A stretch of 64,000 nt of DNA from Dastarcus helophoroides (GCA_028583605.1 CM053329.1:7316001-7380000), one strand, 5' to 3'; shown: positions 23,215 to 33,856, counted from the first letter of the stretch. Program-made: numbers and translations. Notes: generated from the letters alone by a model not told the origin.

Positions 23215-24215
23215 ATTCTTAAAGTAAATTTAGAAGAAGCATTTAACGAGACTCGAGTTGTGGCACTGGACATCTCAAAAGCCTTCGAAAGACTCTGGCA
23301 CCGATTTCTTCTTACCACCGGGTCTCTACCATGTGATATCCCGCTTCCTCGATAGCTGATCTCTTCGAATCGTCCTTGATGGCATCTCATTTGAGATATC
23401 TGGGATTAATGCAGTGGTGTCTCAGAGGTCTGTTCCGTCGCCCACTAAGTTTCTGTTACATATAGACAATCTTTGTTTCAACTTCCAATCCTATATGGAG
23501 TTACGCAGATAATAATAGTTTGGTGTCATTCTTTTTCTCCGACAAACCATTATTCTTTGGTGTTTTAGATATGCTAGGGGAACAGTAGATTCTGTAAGGA
23601 TCTCAAGATCTTTCTGTAAAGGGGAAAGAAAATCTGGTTGATTTCAATGTCTCAAAAATTCAGCCCCGTGTTTTCTCTAAGAAAATATCTTGCAACCAAT
23701 ATCCTCATAGATGGTGAAATCCTCCCTATGGGATCTAATTTCTCTATCCTGGGAGTAAATTCGAGACTAACTTCTCTTGGGGCGACCATGTGCACGCCAT
23801 TGTCACGTTCGCCTCTCAGAAGCTAGAACTTCACATATCATCAGCTGCTAAATCTACAAAGTTCAAGTTAAATCAACACTGTAAAGAACTGTTTTCATAT
23901 TTAGAGTTCAACGCAGAGTACACTTTGGTTCTTGTGGATTTAATTAAAAAATAAGAGATTTGCCTAATTGATGACAGGAATTTAATCGATTCCCTCGAAG
24001 AACCTAATCACAGGTGAATGGTTGGTAACTTGTTTCTTCTCTACAAGTACTTCCATGGGAAATACTTCCCGGAACTGATAGATCTGATCCCCGAAAGGGC
24101 AACATTTTTGAAACACATAAGATGATCAGAGGCAGCAAATTCCTGTACGGTCCAGTCACGAACAGGATTCAAAAGTTTCACGATATCAAAAATACCTTAG
24201 TCTTTTTAGTGATTA
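23215..24215 (+). pseudogene. Jockey/CR1-like LINE reverse transcriptase relic, copy A1
   Basis: Read in three frames in order: VVALDISKAFERLWHRF (RT block with the first catalytic Asp), DGISFEISGINA, then a decayed GVPQGS-like SQRSVPSPTKFLLHIDNL, and a broken ADD segment near 23505. NLVDFNVSKIQP and GEILPMGSNFSILGVNS follow, then SWGDHVHAIVTFASQKLEL, and finally GNLFLLYKYFHGKYFPELI and IPERATFLKH. This order is that of the C-terminal half of a Jockey/CR1-type ORF2. Several frameshifts and stops break it. It shares its protein family with the relics at 53050-53860, 55325-55450 and 58330-58950. Confidence 0.85.
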
Positions 24216-24219
24216 TGTG

Positions 24220-24642
24220 GGGAGGTGAATAAGACTTAACGTAACTTTTAGTAATAAAACTATTTTTTATGTAAATGGGTTTAATTTATATAAAACATCG
24301 TAGGTTGAAAAAGAAATGTATTTACAGTTCACCGTTTTCAAGGAGGTACGCCTAGAATCTTTAAGAAAACTCTTCGGAAACCCCAAATAAAAGAAAAGTA
24401 ATTAAAACACAATATTATTAAAGAAGCTTACTTAAAGGCCAACTTTTGAGGAATTATATCAAAAAAACGAAAAAGTTAAATCATTAAGGAAACTTTAGGT
24501 TACGAAGACTTCCATAATCACAGTCAGAAAAAAATATACTTCTGCCGGGATTAGACCATGCCAAGGATCCAGTTATAGAATGAAGGTTCTTTAGAAACTA
24601 GTGATAATACAAAATTCAATTCAAAAGAGCATGGTTATTTGG
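24220..24642. other. No gene seen
   Basis: A/T-rich stretch between the LINE relic and the mariner left end. Confidence 0.4.
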
Positions 24643-24644
24643 TA

Positions 24645-25617
24645 CGAGGACTATCTTTTTAGTTTTGCATATAACAACGTGGAAGACGCAAGTAACAAAA
24701 TGCATAGTTTCGAAATTAACCTCAACATTTCGTCGAAATACAACAAGTGGTGTAGTCAAAGTGAATTTTGAAAATTAGTAAGCCCATCAGAAACATGGAA
24801 TTCAATTGACAGAATCTTCAGGTGATTAAAACCTTTTTCTACGCAATGCGTTTTTGATGGTTAGAAATGTAAAAAAAATCGTTGGAACTTAGGTCAGGGC
24901 TATACCGAGTATGATCAAGCAATTCGATGTTTAGTTGCTCAAACAACTGAATTCTTTGTCGAGTAGTGTGGACAATCACATTGTCTTGATAAATTATAAA
25001 TCGACAATGTAGGTTAGAAATGATTTGTGGCAAATAAACCGTTGTGTCCCAATCCGCATTTACTGTATTTCGATCCTCTAAAGGAATTGTAGTCACATAT
25101 CCGGATTTTGATACAAAGGTTGCAACCATCTTTTTGGACATACTGCGGGAACGGATGATTTTGGTTGGTTTCTCCTCATCTTGAAACACCCAAACACTAG
25201 ACTGGCGTTTTTATTTTCGGGTTCATAAGAATAAATTCAGGACTCGTCACCACTGATAATACTGCTGTTTTTGGTAAGCCTGGCCTAGAATCATCTTTGA
25301 GTTTTGTGCATTCACGTATGAATTTAGAATACCAGCGAGAAATTGTATACTGATGTGGTGCTTCATTACCAGCAGCCAACTCGGCAATAACCTATTTTAA
25401 AAGTTGTAGAAAATTATCTCTCGGAAATGCTCTCTATTCAATTCCAAGTTTCTAAACGGCTTACTCACTTTTAAAATTCACCGTGACTAAACCACTAGTA
25501 GTATTTTGATGAAAGTTTCAACGTATTGGTGTAAAGATAAGGTTAATTTTGGAACTATGCATTTTATTACTTGCGTCCTCTATGTGGCCATATACAAAAC
25601 TGAAAGGGCAGCCCTCG
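24645..25617 (-). mobile_element. Internally deleted mariner with long inverted repeats, 973 bp
   Basis: The left end starts CGAGGACT and the right complement CGAGGGCT. The match continues with small gaps through AGTTTTGCATAT / AGTTTTGTATAT, GACGCAAGTAA and AAAATGCATAGTT to about 80-90 bp, long for a mariner. TA flanks both ends. The transposase runs on the minus strand and lacks its middle. It is a different mariner lineage from 8335-9250. Confidence 0.88.
24839..25379 (-). pseudogene. Mariner (D,D34D) transposase relic
   Basis: From 25379 downward the N-terminal piece reads GNEAPHQYTISRWYSKF and LKDDSRPGLPKTAV (mariner DNA-binding region). It then jumps to SGDES-stop-IY in place of the first catalytic Asp segment GDESWIY, and on through VWVFQDE-like FQDEEKPTK, a conserved TVN-W-TTVYLP block, IIYQDNVIVHT at the second Asp (normally HHDNASSH), and YSPDLSSNDFF at the third. 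A deletion removes about 80 residues between the two pieces. The W-to-stop and a frameshift at the join of 25189/25197 also disable it. Confidence 0.88.
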
Positions 25618-25664
25618 TAAATCGACCATGTCAGACGTGAAGCCCATCTGCAAAGAGTGTGGAA

Positions 25665-26010
25665 CGAAACAAATCAAGATTTAAACAGGAACACCCAGTA
25701 ACTCACTGTTTTTATACCACAAAAAACCATGTGATCATCTTGTCTTTTGTGTCATTTTCATGTCTGAAGAGTTTCGTCTTTGGTATGTTTGAAATACGTC
25801 TGTTATGGTCGACATTACCATGCTGTTCTGTCCTGAATCGTGTTTTTTTTTCCTCAGTCTCTGCAGATGAGATCCGTCTCTGATATGTTTGATTTACTAA
25901 GTTACCGTTTGTCTAAATCTCCATTTTTGTACTAGTTCCACTCCGGAAGAGTTTCGCCTCTGATATGGTTGATGTAATGTCGCTGACATACTAAGTCACT
26001 GCATTAAAAC
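25665..26010 (+). repeat. Three degenerate tandem units of 91-97 bp
   Basis: Cores CTGAAGAGTTTCGTCTTTGG (25764), CTGCAGATGAGATCCGTCTC (25861) and CCGGAAGAGTTTCGCCTCTG (25952) are each followed by TATG-TTGA. An inverted, more decayed copy is at 44405-44575. No protein was recognised. Confidence 0.6.
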
Positions 26011-26099
26011 TAGGTTTTCCCTTATTCCTAAAGAAGTCCCCTACAATGGCGAGAGACAATTGCAACATTTTTAATAGTTCCTTGATACTGTCGAATGCC

Positions 26100-26700
26100 A
26101 GAAGAAGTATGTCTTTTATTAAGAAAACCTATTTAAAGTTTTACACAGTCAAAGAAAATTAGCTCTAAAACTTAGGAGTTCCAAATAGCCTTTTTAAATA
26201 CCTGGGAAAATTTATTAGAAGTTCTTTAAATCCAGGAAAACTTGGAATTTTAAACTCTCAAAAATTTAGAGTTTTGAAAGGCTAAATATTTTTTCTTGGA
26301 ACACTATATTGTCAAGAAAGCATCAAATATTTAAGGAAATTTAGGAATTTTTTTAAGACTTACTCAAAACAATGTAGAACGGATGTCGAAAGTGTTAATT
26401 TCCCAAAAAAAAAATACACCTAGAGCTCTAAAATCCCAAACAAATGTTTTCGAACCTTAAATCTCAATGGGACTTATCTACATTATACAGAAATTTCATT
26501 TTGAATCACAACATTCTTAAAGAACATGATTCAGAATTTCAAATTCTATCTATCTAAAATGTGAATTTTCGGACTAACTCGCCTAGAGTTAGCTCTAATT
26601 CCTGAAGGAACATCTTTTAGAGTCCTTGTTTTAAAAGGAAGTATTCTAATTTAAAAAGGAAACGTTAAAGTCGAAGTTTGCCTCTCAAAGTTAGTAGGAA
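26100..26700. repeat. Degenerate A/T repeat region
   Basis: Loosely repeated words such as AAACTTAGGAGTTCCAAA, AAACTTGGAATTTTAAA and AATTTAGAGTTTTGAAAG. Periodicity is weak, and it resembles 22955-23100 more than the TTTCGACTTT arrays. Confidence 0.4.
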
Positions 26701-26724
26701 AGATGCGCCGTAATTAAAAATAGT

Positions 26725-26805
26725 TTGGCACCACTGAGGACCGAACCTGGGACATTTTACTTTCCAACAGTGGAATGAGCTATCACGCGTTACTACTTTT
26801 GAGGC
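26725..26805 (-). mobile_element. tRNA-derived SINE head (or tRNA pseudogene)
   Basis: On the minus strand a tRNA-like unit is readable: A-box region GTGATAGCTCATTCC, then B-box GGTTCGGTCC, then a GTGGTGCCA acceptor-like end followed by A/T-rich sequence. The anticodon arm is poorly formed, so a functional tRNA is unlikely. It belongs with the head at 28434-28510, which ends in the same TGGCGC/TGGCAC-AAAC-ATTTTT way. Confidence 0.6.
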
Positions 26806-26809
26806 AGAC

Positions 26810-27235
26810 CTCACTCAGAGGAACTTAAATAATGCAAAAGTGAAGTGGATACTAAGAGACAAACCACATCAGTTGTTCGCTGCTATCAGTGAAGTGAAGG
26901 CATTATCCTCTTATAATAAAAAGAGACCTCTAAGAAGGTTTTGAATGTATCTGTATATTGAAAGACATATCAATTGCAGATATTTTGTTGGGACATATTA
27001 CAGTGTCTTTTGAGTAACTCCTGTGAGGACGAAGACTGCTTTTTTTGCTAAGCAGAGGAAATCCTTTATGGACATCTAGGAAGATAATCCAGATGGTGTC
27101 AGATTTCTAGTCTGGGTACCGACTAAAACCCTTACTTCTTCGGGCCGGGCCCATGGCCCCCAATTCCTCCATCGAAACAGTACATTAGCATTGCTGCAGC
27201 TGTTTTGCCCGAAACAAACAAGACACAAAAAATTT
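26810..27235. other. No gene seen
   Basis: Partly unique DNA; the right end may be the decayed 3' part of the LINE at 27240-27835. Confidence 0.35.
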
Positions 27236-27239
27236 TCCT

Positions 27240-27835
27240 AAGGGAAGTCGATCGCTGTTACAGCCTAGGGAACCATCCTCGGTCTCCTGATTTTGGTTGG
27301 GATTGCCTGTCGAACTAGTTCGTTGGGATGTGTTTCCGCTCTCAATATTGCTCTAGAATTTACCTCCCTGAGAGGAAATCTCTTACCTTAGGTAGGTCGA
27401 CTTCTCTATGAAGTTGATCATTTCTAGCAAACCATGGAGCATCCAAGGCTTGTCTTAGAAAGACGTTTTGGAACACCTGAAATTTCTTCATTTGACTATC
27501 TGTAGCCTGTGACCAGGTTATAGATGCGTAGGTCATCGCTGGTCTTATGATTGATGTGTACAGCAAAATTTTAAGCCCTATGGACAGTTTGCTATTTCTA
27601 CCAATCATTGTTAGCAGCAGTCCTTTTAGCATTCTGGCCTTGGACCCTGCATACTCGATGTGAGCCTGAAATGTCTGTTTTTTGTCGAGAATTACTCCTA
27701 GATTCTCTCTCTGAAGTCTCCAGTCGACGTTTTGTCCATGTACAATAATATGACCATATGGTTGGAGACTTCTTCTGGTGAAGACGATGCTCTGCTTATT
27801 CCGGTACCGTATCATCCTCATCTCCTAATACAGTT
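27240..27835 (-). pseudogene. Jockey-clade LINE reverse transcriptase C-terminal relic
   Basis: The minus-strand open stretch 27821-27360 (153 codons) gives SIVFTRRSLQP, LGVILDKKQTFQAHIE, a GLLLTMIGRNSKLSIGLK segment, LLYTSIIRPAMTYASITW, FQVFQNVFLRQALDAPWF and REVDLPKVRDFL. These are the thumb and downstream blocks of Jockey-type ORF2, in which KYLGV-LD, RP-TYA-W and APWF are characteristic. After a stop and frameshift, RAETHPNELVRQAIPT continues the family pattern to about 27270. The catalytic part is missing (5' truncation). This family differs from copies A1-A4. Confidence 0.9.
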
Positions 27836-27839
27836 GTAC

Positions 27840-28425
27840 CAGTCTAATAACCCAGAGGTCATTAGTTTGAGCCATAATTCGACACCTCGATAAACATAAT
27901 GCATAAACACAGATGTAACAGACTGGCCACTGCGGGGTAATCAGTGAAGGCAGTTGGAAGCCTGGCGACAGCCCAGCTCCCGACGCGCTTTCATTCCTTA
28001 TTATGCCTTTGCGAAGTTAAAATCGGTTTTTTTTTAGCAAATAGACATTCAATGTGGGAAAATGTATTGTGGAACACTGTTGGAACAGTTAATGAAGAAA
28101 AATCAATAGTTTCGTTCTTTGGGTAGGTAAAAATAAAATATATAAATATTCAATTACATATTCACTTCAATAATCACATATTTGCAGCACCGGTTTATAT
28201 AAATCGTTAGAACCGTTACGCGGCAGGTTTAATATTTACAAATTTCACTTAATCCGGCAGTGTCAACAGGAGGCGGATGCCGAGTTCCCTCTTCCCCGCA
28301 TTTTGCTTTCAACGGTTCTCATGATACGAGATTGAACTGGCCAGTCTGTTGCGTCTGTCTACATAAACATATGGAGTGCTGAGCTTAAAAATGGTTCCCT
28401 ATATCCCACTTTTGAAATTGCAGTA
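27840..28425. other. No gene seen
   Basis: Moderately G/C DNA around 27900-28340, with no exon or RNA gene recognised. Confidence 0.35.
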
Positions 28426-28433
28426 GATTAAAA

Positions 28434-28512
28434 AATGGTTTGGCGCGACCAGGAATCGAACCTAAGACCTTCTTTCTGGACGAATACATGTACCACTTAG
28501 CTATCGCACATC
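28434..28512 (-). mobile_element. tRNA-derived SINE head (or tRNA pseudogene)
   Basis: On the minus strand: ATGTGCGATAGCTAAGTGGT (A box TAGCTAAGTGG), about 35 nt, then GGTTCGATTCC (perfect B box), and CTGGTCGCGCCA as acceptor-like end. The tail ACCATTTTTTAATC follows. Pairing of the anticodon arm is not convincing. A tRNA-derived SINE is the likeliest reading. Confidence 0.65.
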
Positions 28513-28747
28513 ACCACTCTACTTATTCCATTACCATTCGCATCTCCTACCAAGACGAATTCTCGACAAAAAAGTCGAGGTTTTGAAATGAAAGTTTAAA
28601 ATTCGTGCGCCTTTGTAATAGCGTGAATTAATGCAAAAGATAATCGATAAGATATATTTTAGATTCATCGAGTTTGACTGAGAGCATTTACCTTATTTTT
28701 TTATTATTTGAACATATTAAATTGTAGATTTGTTTACAATAAGCTAC

Positions 28748-29088
28748 TGTAACAAAATGTAGTTATAAAATTTGTATTAGTGATTAGTGATTATGTAAGG
28801 AATTCTCTAGAAACATTTGATAATGGGAAGCGGCCGCAAGAATGAATCATACGGCAGATAAGCGCTCCAGACGTTTACGCAAACTAATCTTATCGGTACG
28901 GAGATCCTTCTAGAAACCGAAACGGTACCTATAAATACGCGGTCGTCTTTCCCTCAGTCAGTTGATTAGTTAGTTAGCCAGATAGTCTGATAATTAAGTG
29001 AATTATAATTGTGGCGTTCCGAAATAAGTTTGAAATAAAGTGATTACAATTCACGAAGTTTTAATGTTCGAACCGATAACGTGTAACA
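28748..29088 (+). mobile_element. Probable solo LTR, 341 bp
   Basis: It starts TGTAACAAAATG and ends GTGTAACA (TG...CA). It contains TATAAATA at 28930-28937 and an initiator TCAGTC with its A at 28956, 26 bp downstream. An AATAAA follows at 29034-29039, about 50 bp before the end. That gives a normal U3-R-U5 order. Flanking 4-mers are CTAC and ATAC, so the duplication is imperfect. No primer-binding site or polyprotein is adjacent. Confidence 0.55.
28930..28960 (+). promoter_or_regulatory. TATA box plus initiator in the probable LTR
   Basis: TATAAATA and TCAGTC are spaced as in strong arthropod core promoters. A downstream TTGATTAGTTAGTTAG stretch follows in the predicted leader. Transcription would run rightward. 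Confidence 0.55.
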
Positions 29089-29089
29089 A

Positions 29090-30035
29090 TACCAAACTTT
29101 GTCTCTAAAAATAATGTACCTTTTAATTATATGTAACATATGTTTGGAATTCGCCTCAAATTATATGGCATTATTATTGTTGATTCCTCGTAATTGCATA
29201 CTCAAGAGCTCATTATATCGCTTTACTGTTAAATAACAAGGGTTTCTCATGATACGTATTTACGATATTATCTACACGTCTAGATTAAATTATGTTTTTA
29301 TTTATATGCAAGCAATATATAACTTAACAGACATATTCACGAATTCGTGACGTTGGGTTATATTAAACCGTCAATTACATTTCTGTATGGTGAGAAACAG
29401 CTATAAATTTTCATGATATTTGAAAGCACGTTAAAATGATGTTTTTATAAGGAGAAAGGAAATTATGCATATGAACTACTTTCGTAATTGGATTTAAAAG
29501 GTTGAAATTTCAAAACTGTGTAAAACGCTTGAACGTTCATTGTATCTTACAAGAGGTTAACTTCTATGTGTAATTTGTTGTTTATTCATTTGCTCGTTGT
29601 CTCTGTCTTGTGATGTGGAGAAAATATATGCATGGGAGTTTATTAACTAATAAGATAACACTGTCTTAACCTAATTCTCTGCGCAGCAGTGATGTCATAA
29701 ATTGAATAACCGACGCTTTACTACATTAAATTTCCTTTCAACAATCCGCTTAAAATGGATTACATTTATTAAAGTTTACTCCATTTTCCTTAATTAATAT
29801 TACCTTCAGCGAATTTTATGGATATTAAAGATAGTTCTTAACGGCTTTGTCATTATGAGCATCTTGTATGAAAGCAACTGGAGAACATGAAGTTTTCGTT
29901 ATTAATTTTGGTCTTTTAGTTTCCTAAAAAAAAGTCTTAATCACATGAATTTTAAGACAGCTTAAGCACACCACTGCCAATGTCCAACAATAACATTGGC
30001 TTTAACATAAATTCATTCATATTTGTACATCTTAA
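29090..30035. other. No gene seen; non-repetitive DNA
   Basis: A/T-moderate unique sequence with a small hairpin CCAATGT-CCAACAAT-ACATTGG near 29978-30000. It may be intronic. Confidence 0.35.
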
Positions 30036-30040
30036 TCCTA

Positions 30041-30235
30041 GCTAATATACATATAAATGAGAAAGTGTCTTTGTCTGTCTGTCAGTTTGCTGGCCTTTCA
30101 AGATTCAGTTACTGAGGCAATTTCCACGAAAATTGTTATAAAGGTTAATTGAAACCCGGGATAGTTAATAGGCTACGTTTTACCCAAGAAAACTATTACA
30201 GATACTTCCAAACTAATATTACGTCCAGAAAGCGT
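30041..30235 (+). mobile_element. Unclassified interspersed repeat, CTGTCTGTCAG type
   Basis: TAATATACATATAAATGAGA, AAGTGTCTTTGTCTGTCTG, a GCAATTTCCACGAAAATTG step, then AACCCGGGATAGTTAATAGG and CTACGTTTTACCCAAGAAAA. This chain is common in interspersed repeats of many arthropods and shares its logic with 12600-12740. Its right end was not found. Confidence 0.45.
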
Positions 30236-30239
30236 AAGA

Positions 30240-31000
30240 TCTGACAGTCATCTAGTGCTATAGTGCACACCCTATGTTAAAAACAGACAACTACTTTTTA
30301 GACATCCTGTATAGCAGCAGAATTGATGCAGCTATCTAAATAATTAACATCAAGGGAATAAAATCTTTTCAATCGAAATTCCTTCCATATTCTGCATAAT
30401 AATTAACTGTGCAGCAGACGCAACACGTTTTAAGAATTTGTATTAACTAATCAAGACCTGAAGGGCACAAATGATTTTCCATCTTATGAATCCGTAAATC
30501 TCAAATAAGGCGTCGACATAAAATACAAGCAACCAGTATGAATTCTATTTCCTATTGAAATCCACGTATTTCCGACGAACAGTCTACTTTACATAATTTC
30601 CTTGCAGACCTGCCTATTTCCCCATTGAATTTAGTGTCCCCTTTTGCTGACATCGCTTATGACGGCTCAGGTTTATTGAATTAACCCCGGTTAAAAGGGG
30701 AACTTGTAAGGCTCCCGCCCGAATAGATAATGCGACTGACGTTTAAATACCATCAAACTTCTATCAGGTCAAAAGAGTGCACGGCGGATTGAGCCAGCCT
30801 TTTTGTTGTCCCTAAACAGCTTATGATAAATCAGAGCCAAATTGCGCCAATCAAAATTTAATGAGATAGGGGGAGCTAACGAAGATTTGACTTTAAGCGA
30901 CTATGTTATTTGGCCAGGTTAGAGTGATGTGTAATTTACGTAATGACTAAAGAAAGCCAGTTAACGCGAATTTTCTGAACTCTACAACATGAAGGACATG
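30240..31000. other. No gene seen; unique island
   Basis: Balanced-composition DNA, with a CCCCGGTTAAAAGGGG near-palindrome at about 30685. No exon was recognised. It could be regulatory or simply unique. Confidence 0.35.
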
Positions 31001-31004
31001 CATT

Positions 31005-31170
31005 GATGCTTACTTATAACGAACCCTCTTAATATGAACTTTCGCTTAAAATGAACCACTTTGTAAGGTATGGAGGGTTGAAGCACTATTATTATTTATT
31101 GTTTAATACGAACTTCGCTTATAATGAATAGATTTCTTCGCCCTTGAGGTTCGTTAAGCGAACACCACTG
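31005..31170. mobile_element. Pogo/Tigger-like MITE fragment
   Basis: The right end complement is CAGTGGTGTTCGCTTAACGA, followed by GAACCTC and ATTATAAGCGAAGTTCG. The left part has TATAACGAACCCTCTTAAT and ATGAACTTTCGC. Repeated CGAAC-type words in both senses and a CAGTG terminus are usual for pogo-type elements. The left terminus is not clear. Confidence 0.45.
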
Positions 31171-31174
31171 AATT

Positions 31175-33195
31175 TCCAACATTTCGGAGGCTTTTCTCCA
31201 AATTTCGACTTTTTCACGAATTTTTTACTTCCTCTAAAAATCTTTCAAAAAAAATTTGGGGTGTTTTCTTAAAATCTCAATTTTTCTCGCAATTTTGACT
31301 TTTCTTTAACAAATATTTATATGGAAATTTCGATTTTTGCCTAAAACGGAGATTTTTACAGAAACAAATTTTTCTCGAAATTTTGTAATTTCGTCCAAAC
31401 AGACGTTTCAATAGGAATTTAGACCTCCTTTATCGACTTCGCTTTCGAAATAGAGGCATTTTCCTAAAAAAATTTAATATTTCGATTTTTTTCTTTTTTA
31501 ATTTCTGATTTTTTTAAAATTCTCGTTTTCTCAATGTTTTTAACAGAAGTGACAAGTTTTCGCGAAATTTTTATTTCTGTCGTTAAATTTCCCTTTTTTT
31601 TCTCGAATATTTTATGGATATGTCAAAGTATTTTTGGAAAAATTAATAACAATTTGGAATTCTTTTTTTTTAATTTTGACCTCTGGGAAGTTTTGGTTTA
31701 TCTCTAAAAAAATTACAAAAAGCAAACGTTTTTTTTTAAATACTAGCGGTTTTCTTTTTTTCTGGTACTTATCTCTTTCCTTAAAATTTTTACTAAACAA
31801 ATTTTTCATAGAAATTTGTAATTTTTTCCAAGTTTTAAAATTATTTCGATTTTATTTTCAAAAGCTGACCTTTTTTAAATATTTTACTTTTTTTGCAAAA
31901 CTGGACTTCCTGCAGAAACTTTCCACTTTCTCTCCGTTTTGATTTTTTTTTTATTGAAATATCAACTTTTTTTTTAAATTCGTCCTTTTTCCGGATTTTA
32001 TTAATGTTTCTAAAAATTTATCATTTTCGATAATTTCCACCTCTTTCTCGAAACGTCGACTGTTTCGAGGCTTCTCATTTTTTATTTCCACTTTTTACGC
32101 GAAATATCAAGTCGAAAGTTTGTTCATGAAAATTTGGATTTTCTAAATACTTAATTATATGATTTCTTAAAATTTTTATCTTTTCTTAGCAAACATTTCC
32201 CTATTGACATTCGGCCTTTTCACAAAATTTTTACTTTGTTCTAGATTTTTTTTAGTTTTCAGTCAAATAATCATGGGTCATTTGTTAATTTTTTGTATAA
32301 AAATTCAATTTTTTCACGAAGTTTTGATCTTAGAGCCAATTTTTAAAAGAAATTTCGTGTTTTATCTTACAATTTTTTTCTTGATGTTTTGAATTTTTTT
32401 ACAAAAAGACTTTTCTGAGAATTTCGATTCTTTTAAAAAATTGATTATGAAAACGATTTTTGATCGACATTTCATTTTCCCACTTTGTCCTCGAATTCTA
32501 GACTTCCCTCTAACGTTTTATTTATGAATAATTAAATTTGTCGGTATAATTATTTCTCAAAATTTTTAAATTTAAAGTTTCTTTGTCAACATTTTTGAAT
32601 TTTCTGAAAAATCATTTTGTTATAGAAATTTTGACTTCCTTAATAAAATTGTTCTTACTGAAGTGTAGCCTTTCACGAAAACTCCCTCCTTAAAATTCTG
32701 ACCATGAAAATGAAAATTTTGACCTTGTCCTCAAAAATTTAATTTTATGTTTGAAACGTTTCGATTTTGTTGTAATTTTCTTTTAAAAGACGTTTAGTAT
32801 TTTATTTTGTAGTTTCAATGTTTCCTGGAAAAATTTTTCTCAAAAAAATTTCCCCGGATTTTGAGATATCTTATAAATTCTTTTTTGGAAATGTCGACTT
32901 TTTTTAATGGTAAGGTATCTCTTTTCGCATTTCGTATTTTCTCAATTTTAATTTTCTATAAGAAATTTCATAGAAATTTGGAGCATTTTCCCCTTTTTAC
33001 ACTCTTGTCGACCGGAAGTTATAGAATCAGGTTCACTTAACACTGTGTCAGCTAAGTTTGGAAAATATTTTAATTTTCATAGCAATAAAGAGTTGACAAT
33101 TTTATGTAACATTTTTTGAAATATGACGACGATGTTATATATGCATATAAATTCTTAAAATGTCAGCTGATATAATTAGGCTATTTTATTTTCTT
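31175..33195. repeat. A/T minisatellite block, 2 kb
   Basis: Long run of CAAATTTCGACTTTTTC, GAAATTTCGATTTTTGCC, CAATTTTGACTTTTC and similar units, with a single main sense. It ends at the fold-back element's left terminus. ORFs on both strands are compositional. Confidence 0.8.
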
Positions 33196-33202
33196 TTTTT
33201 TT

Positions 33203-33540
33203 TTCCTGGAACGGACTGGCCTTTAGTTATCTTCAAAAATTGAAATACAAATCTTGTCCCCTGAAAAAAAGAAAGATTAAAAAACACAACAAAACTTGCA
33301 GTATCTCTCTGAAGATGATAGCTCGACTAACGAAACGCGTTAGAGTATCTCTCTGAAGATGATAGCTTGGCTATCGAAATGCGTTAGAGTATCTCTCCGA
33401 AGATGATAGCTTGGCTGTCGAAACGCGTCAGCAGTATCTCTCCGAATATGATAGCTTGGCTATCGAAACGCGTTAGAGCAACCTTTATTGTGTTTTTTTA
33501 TCTTTCTTTTTTTCAGGGATAAGATTTGTATTTCAAATTT
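33203..33540. mobile_element. Fold-back element, copy 3, with central 44-bp tandem repeat
   Basis: The left arm (33203-33299) starts CCTGGAACGGACTGGCC and contains TTAGTTATCTTC, GAAATACAAATCTTGTCCCC and AAAACACAACAAAAC. The right arm (33478-33540) is its inverted copy, but stops after AAATACAAATCTTATCC (complement), so the last third is lost. Between lie four tandem units. It is flanked on the left, and again from 33970 on the right, by minisatellite. No protein is encoded. Confidence 0.8.
33301..33477 (+). repeat. Four tandem 44/44/45/44-bp units with hammerhead-like core
   Basis: Units start at 33301, 33345, 33389 and 33434. Units 1 and 2 keep CTCT-CTGAAGA. Units 2-4 have the hairpin GATAGC-TTG-GCTATC (or GCTGTC), then GAAACGCG (GAAATGCG in unit 2) and TTAGAG or TCAGCA. 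The order CUGANGA, stem II, GAAA, short stem III, UH, and AGAG pairing with CUCU is that of a hammerhead ribozyme. An extra U before stem II and a 2-nt loop III are unusual. Units 3 and 4 have CCGAAGA/CCGAATA, which would be inactive. Confidence 0.6.
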
Positions 33541-33850
33541 AGGTTAATTGTTTTTTTACACAGGAAACGAGAAGATCATACTCAGGCAGATAAAAAATAA
33601 AAATGGAAAAAAATAAGTAAAATATAAACATATAGAAAATGTAAAAGGAGGTTGTTGCATTGGACATTTTCAACTCATTTGAACTCATCAGCAACGCATA
33701 ACAAGGAAAAATAAAAATAAATTGAGGAAAAAGAAGTAGGTAAAAATAGTAAGATTGAATATACATAATTTAAGTATTTTCCAAATTCGGCCGTGGCAAT
33801 GTTAGATGAATTTAATTCTGTTGGAGTATTTTCTTCAATGTGTTTCTTTT
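33541..33850. other. No gene seen
   Basis: A/T-rich DNA between the fold-back element and the (ATT)n tract; small ORFs are compositional. Confidence 0.4.
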
Positions 33851-33856
33851 CCTTAC

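Noticed and set aside
28254..28360. Possible exon in the G/C-richer stretch before the SINE
   Set aside because: Stops in the frames examined and no acceptor/donor pair.
31634..31942. 102-codon Phe/Leu-rich ORF that looks like a transmembrane protein
   Set aside because: It is T-rich minisatellite; hydrophobicity follows from composition.
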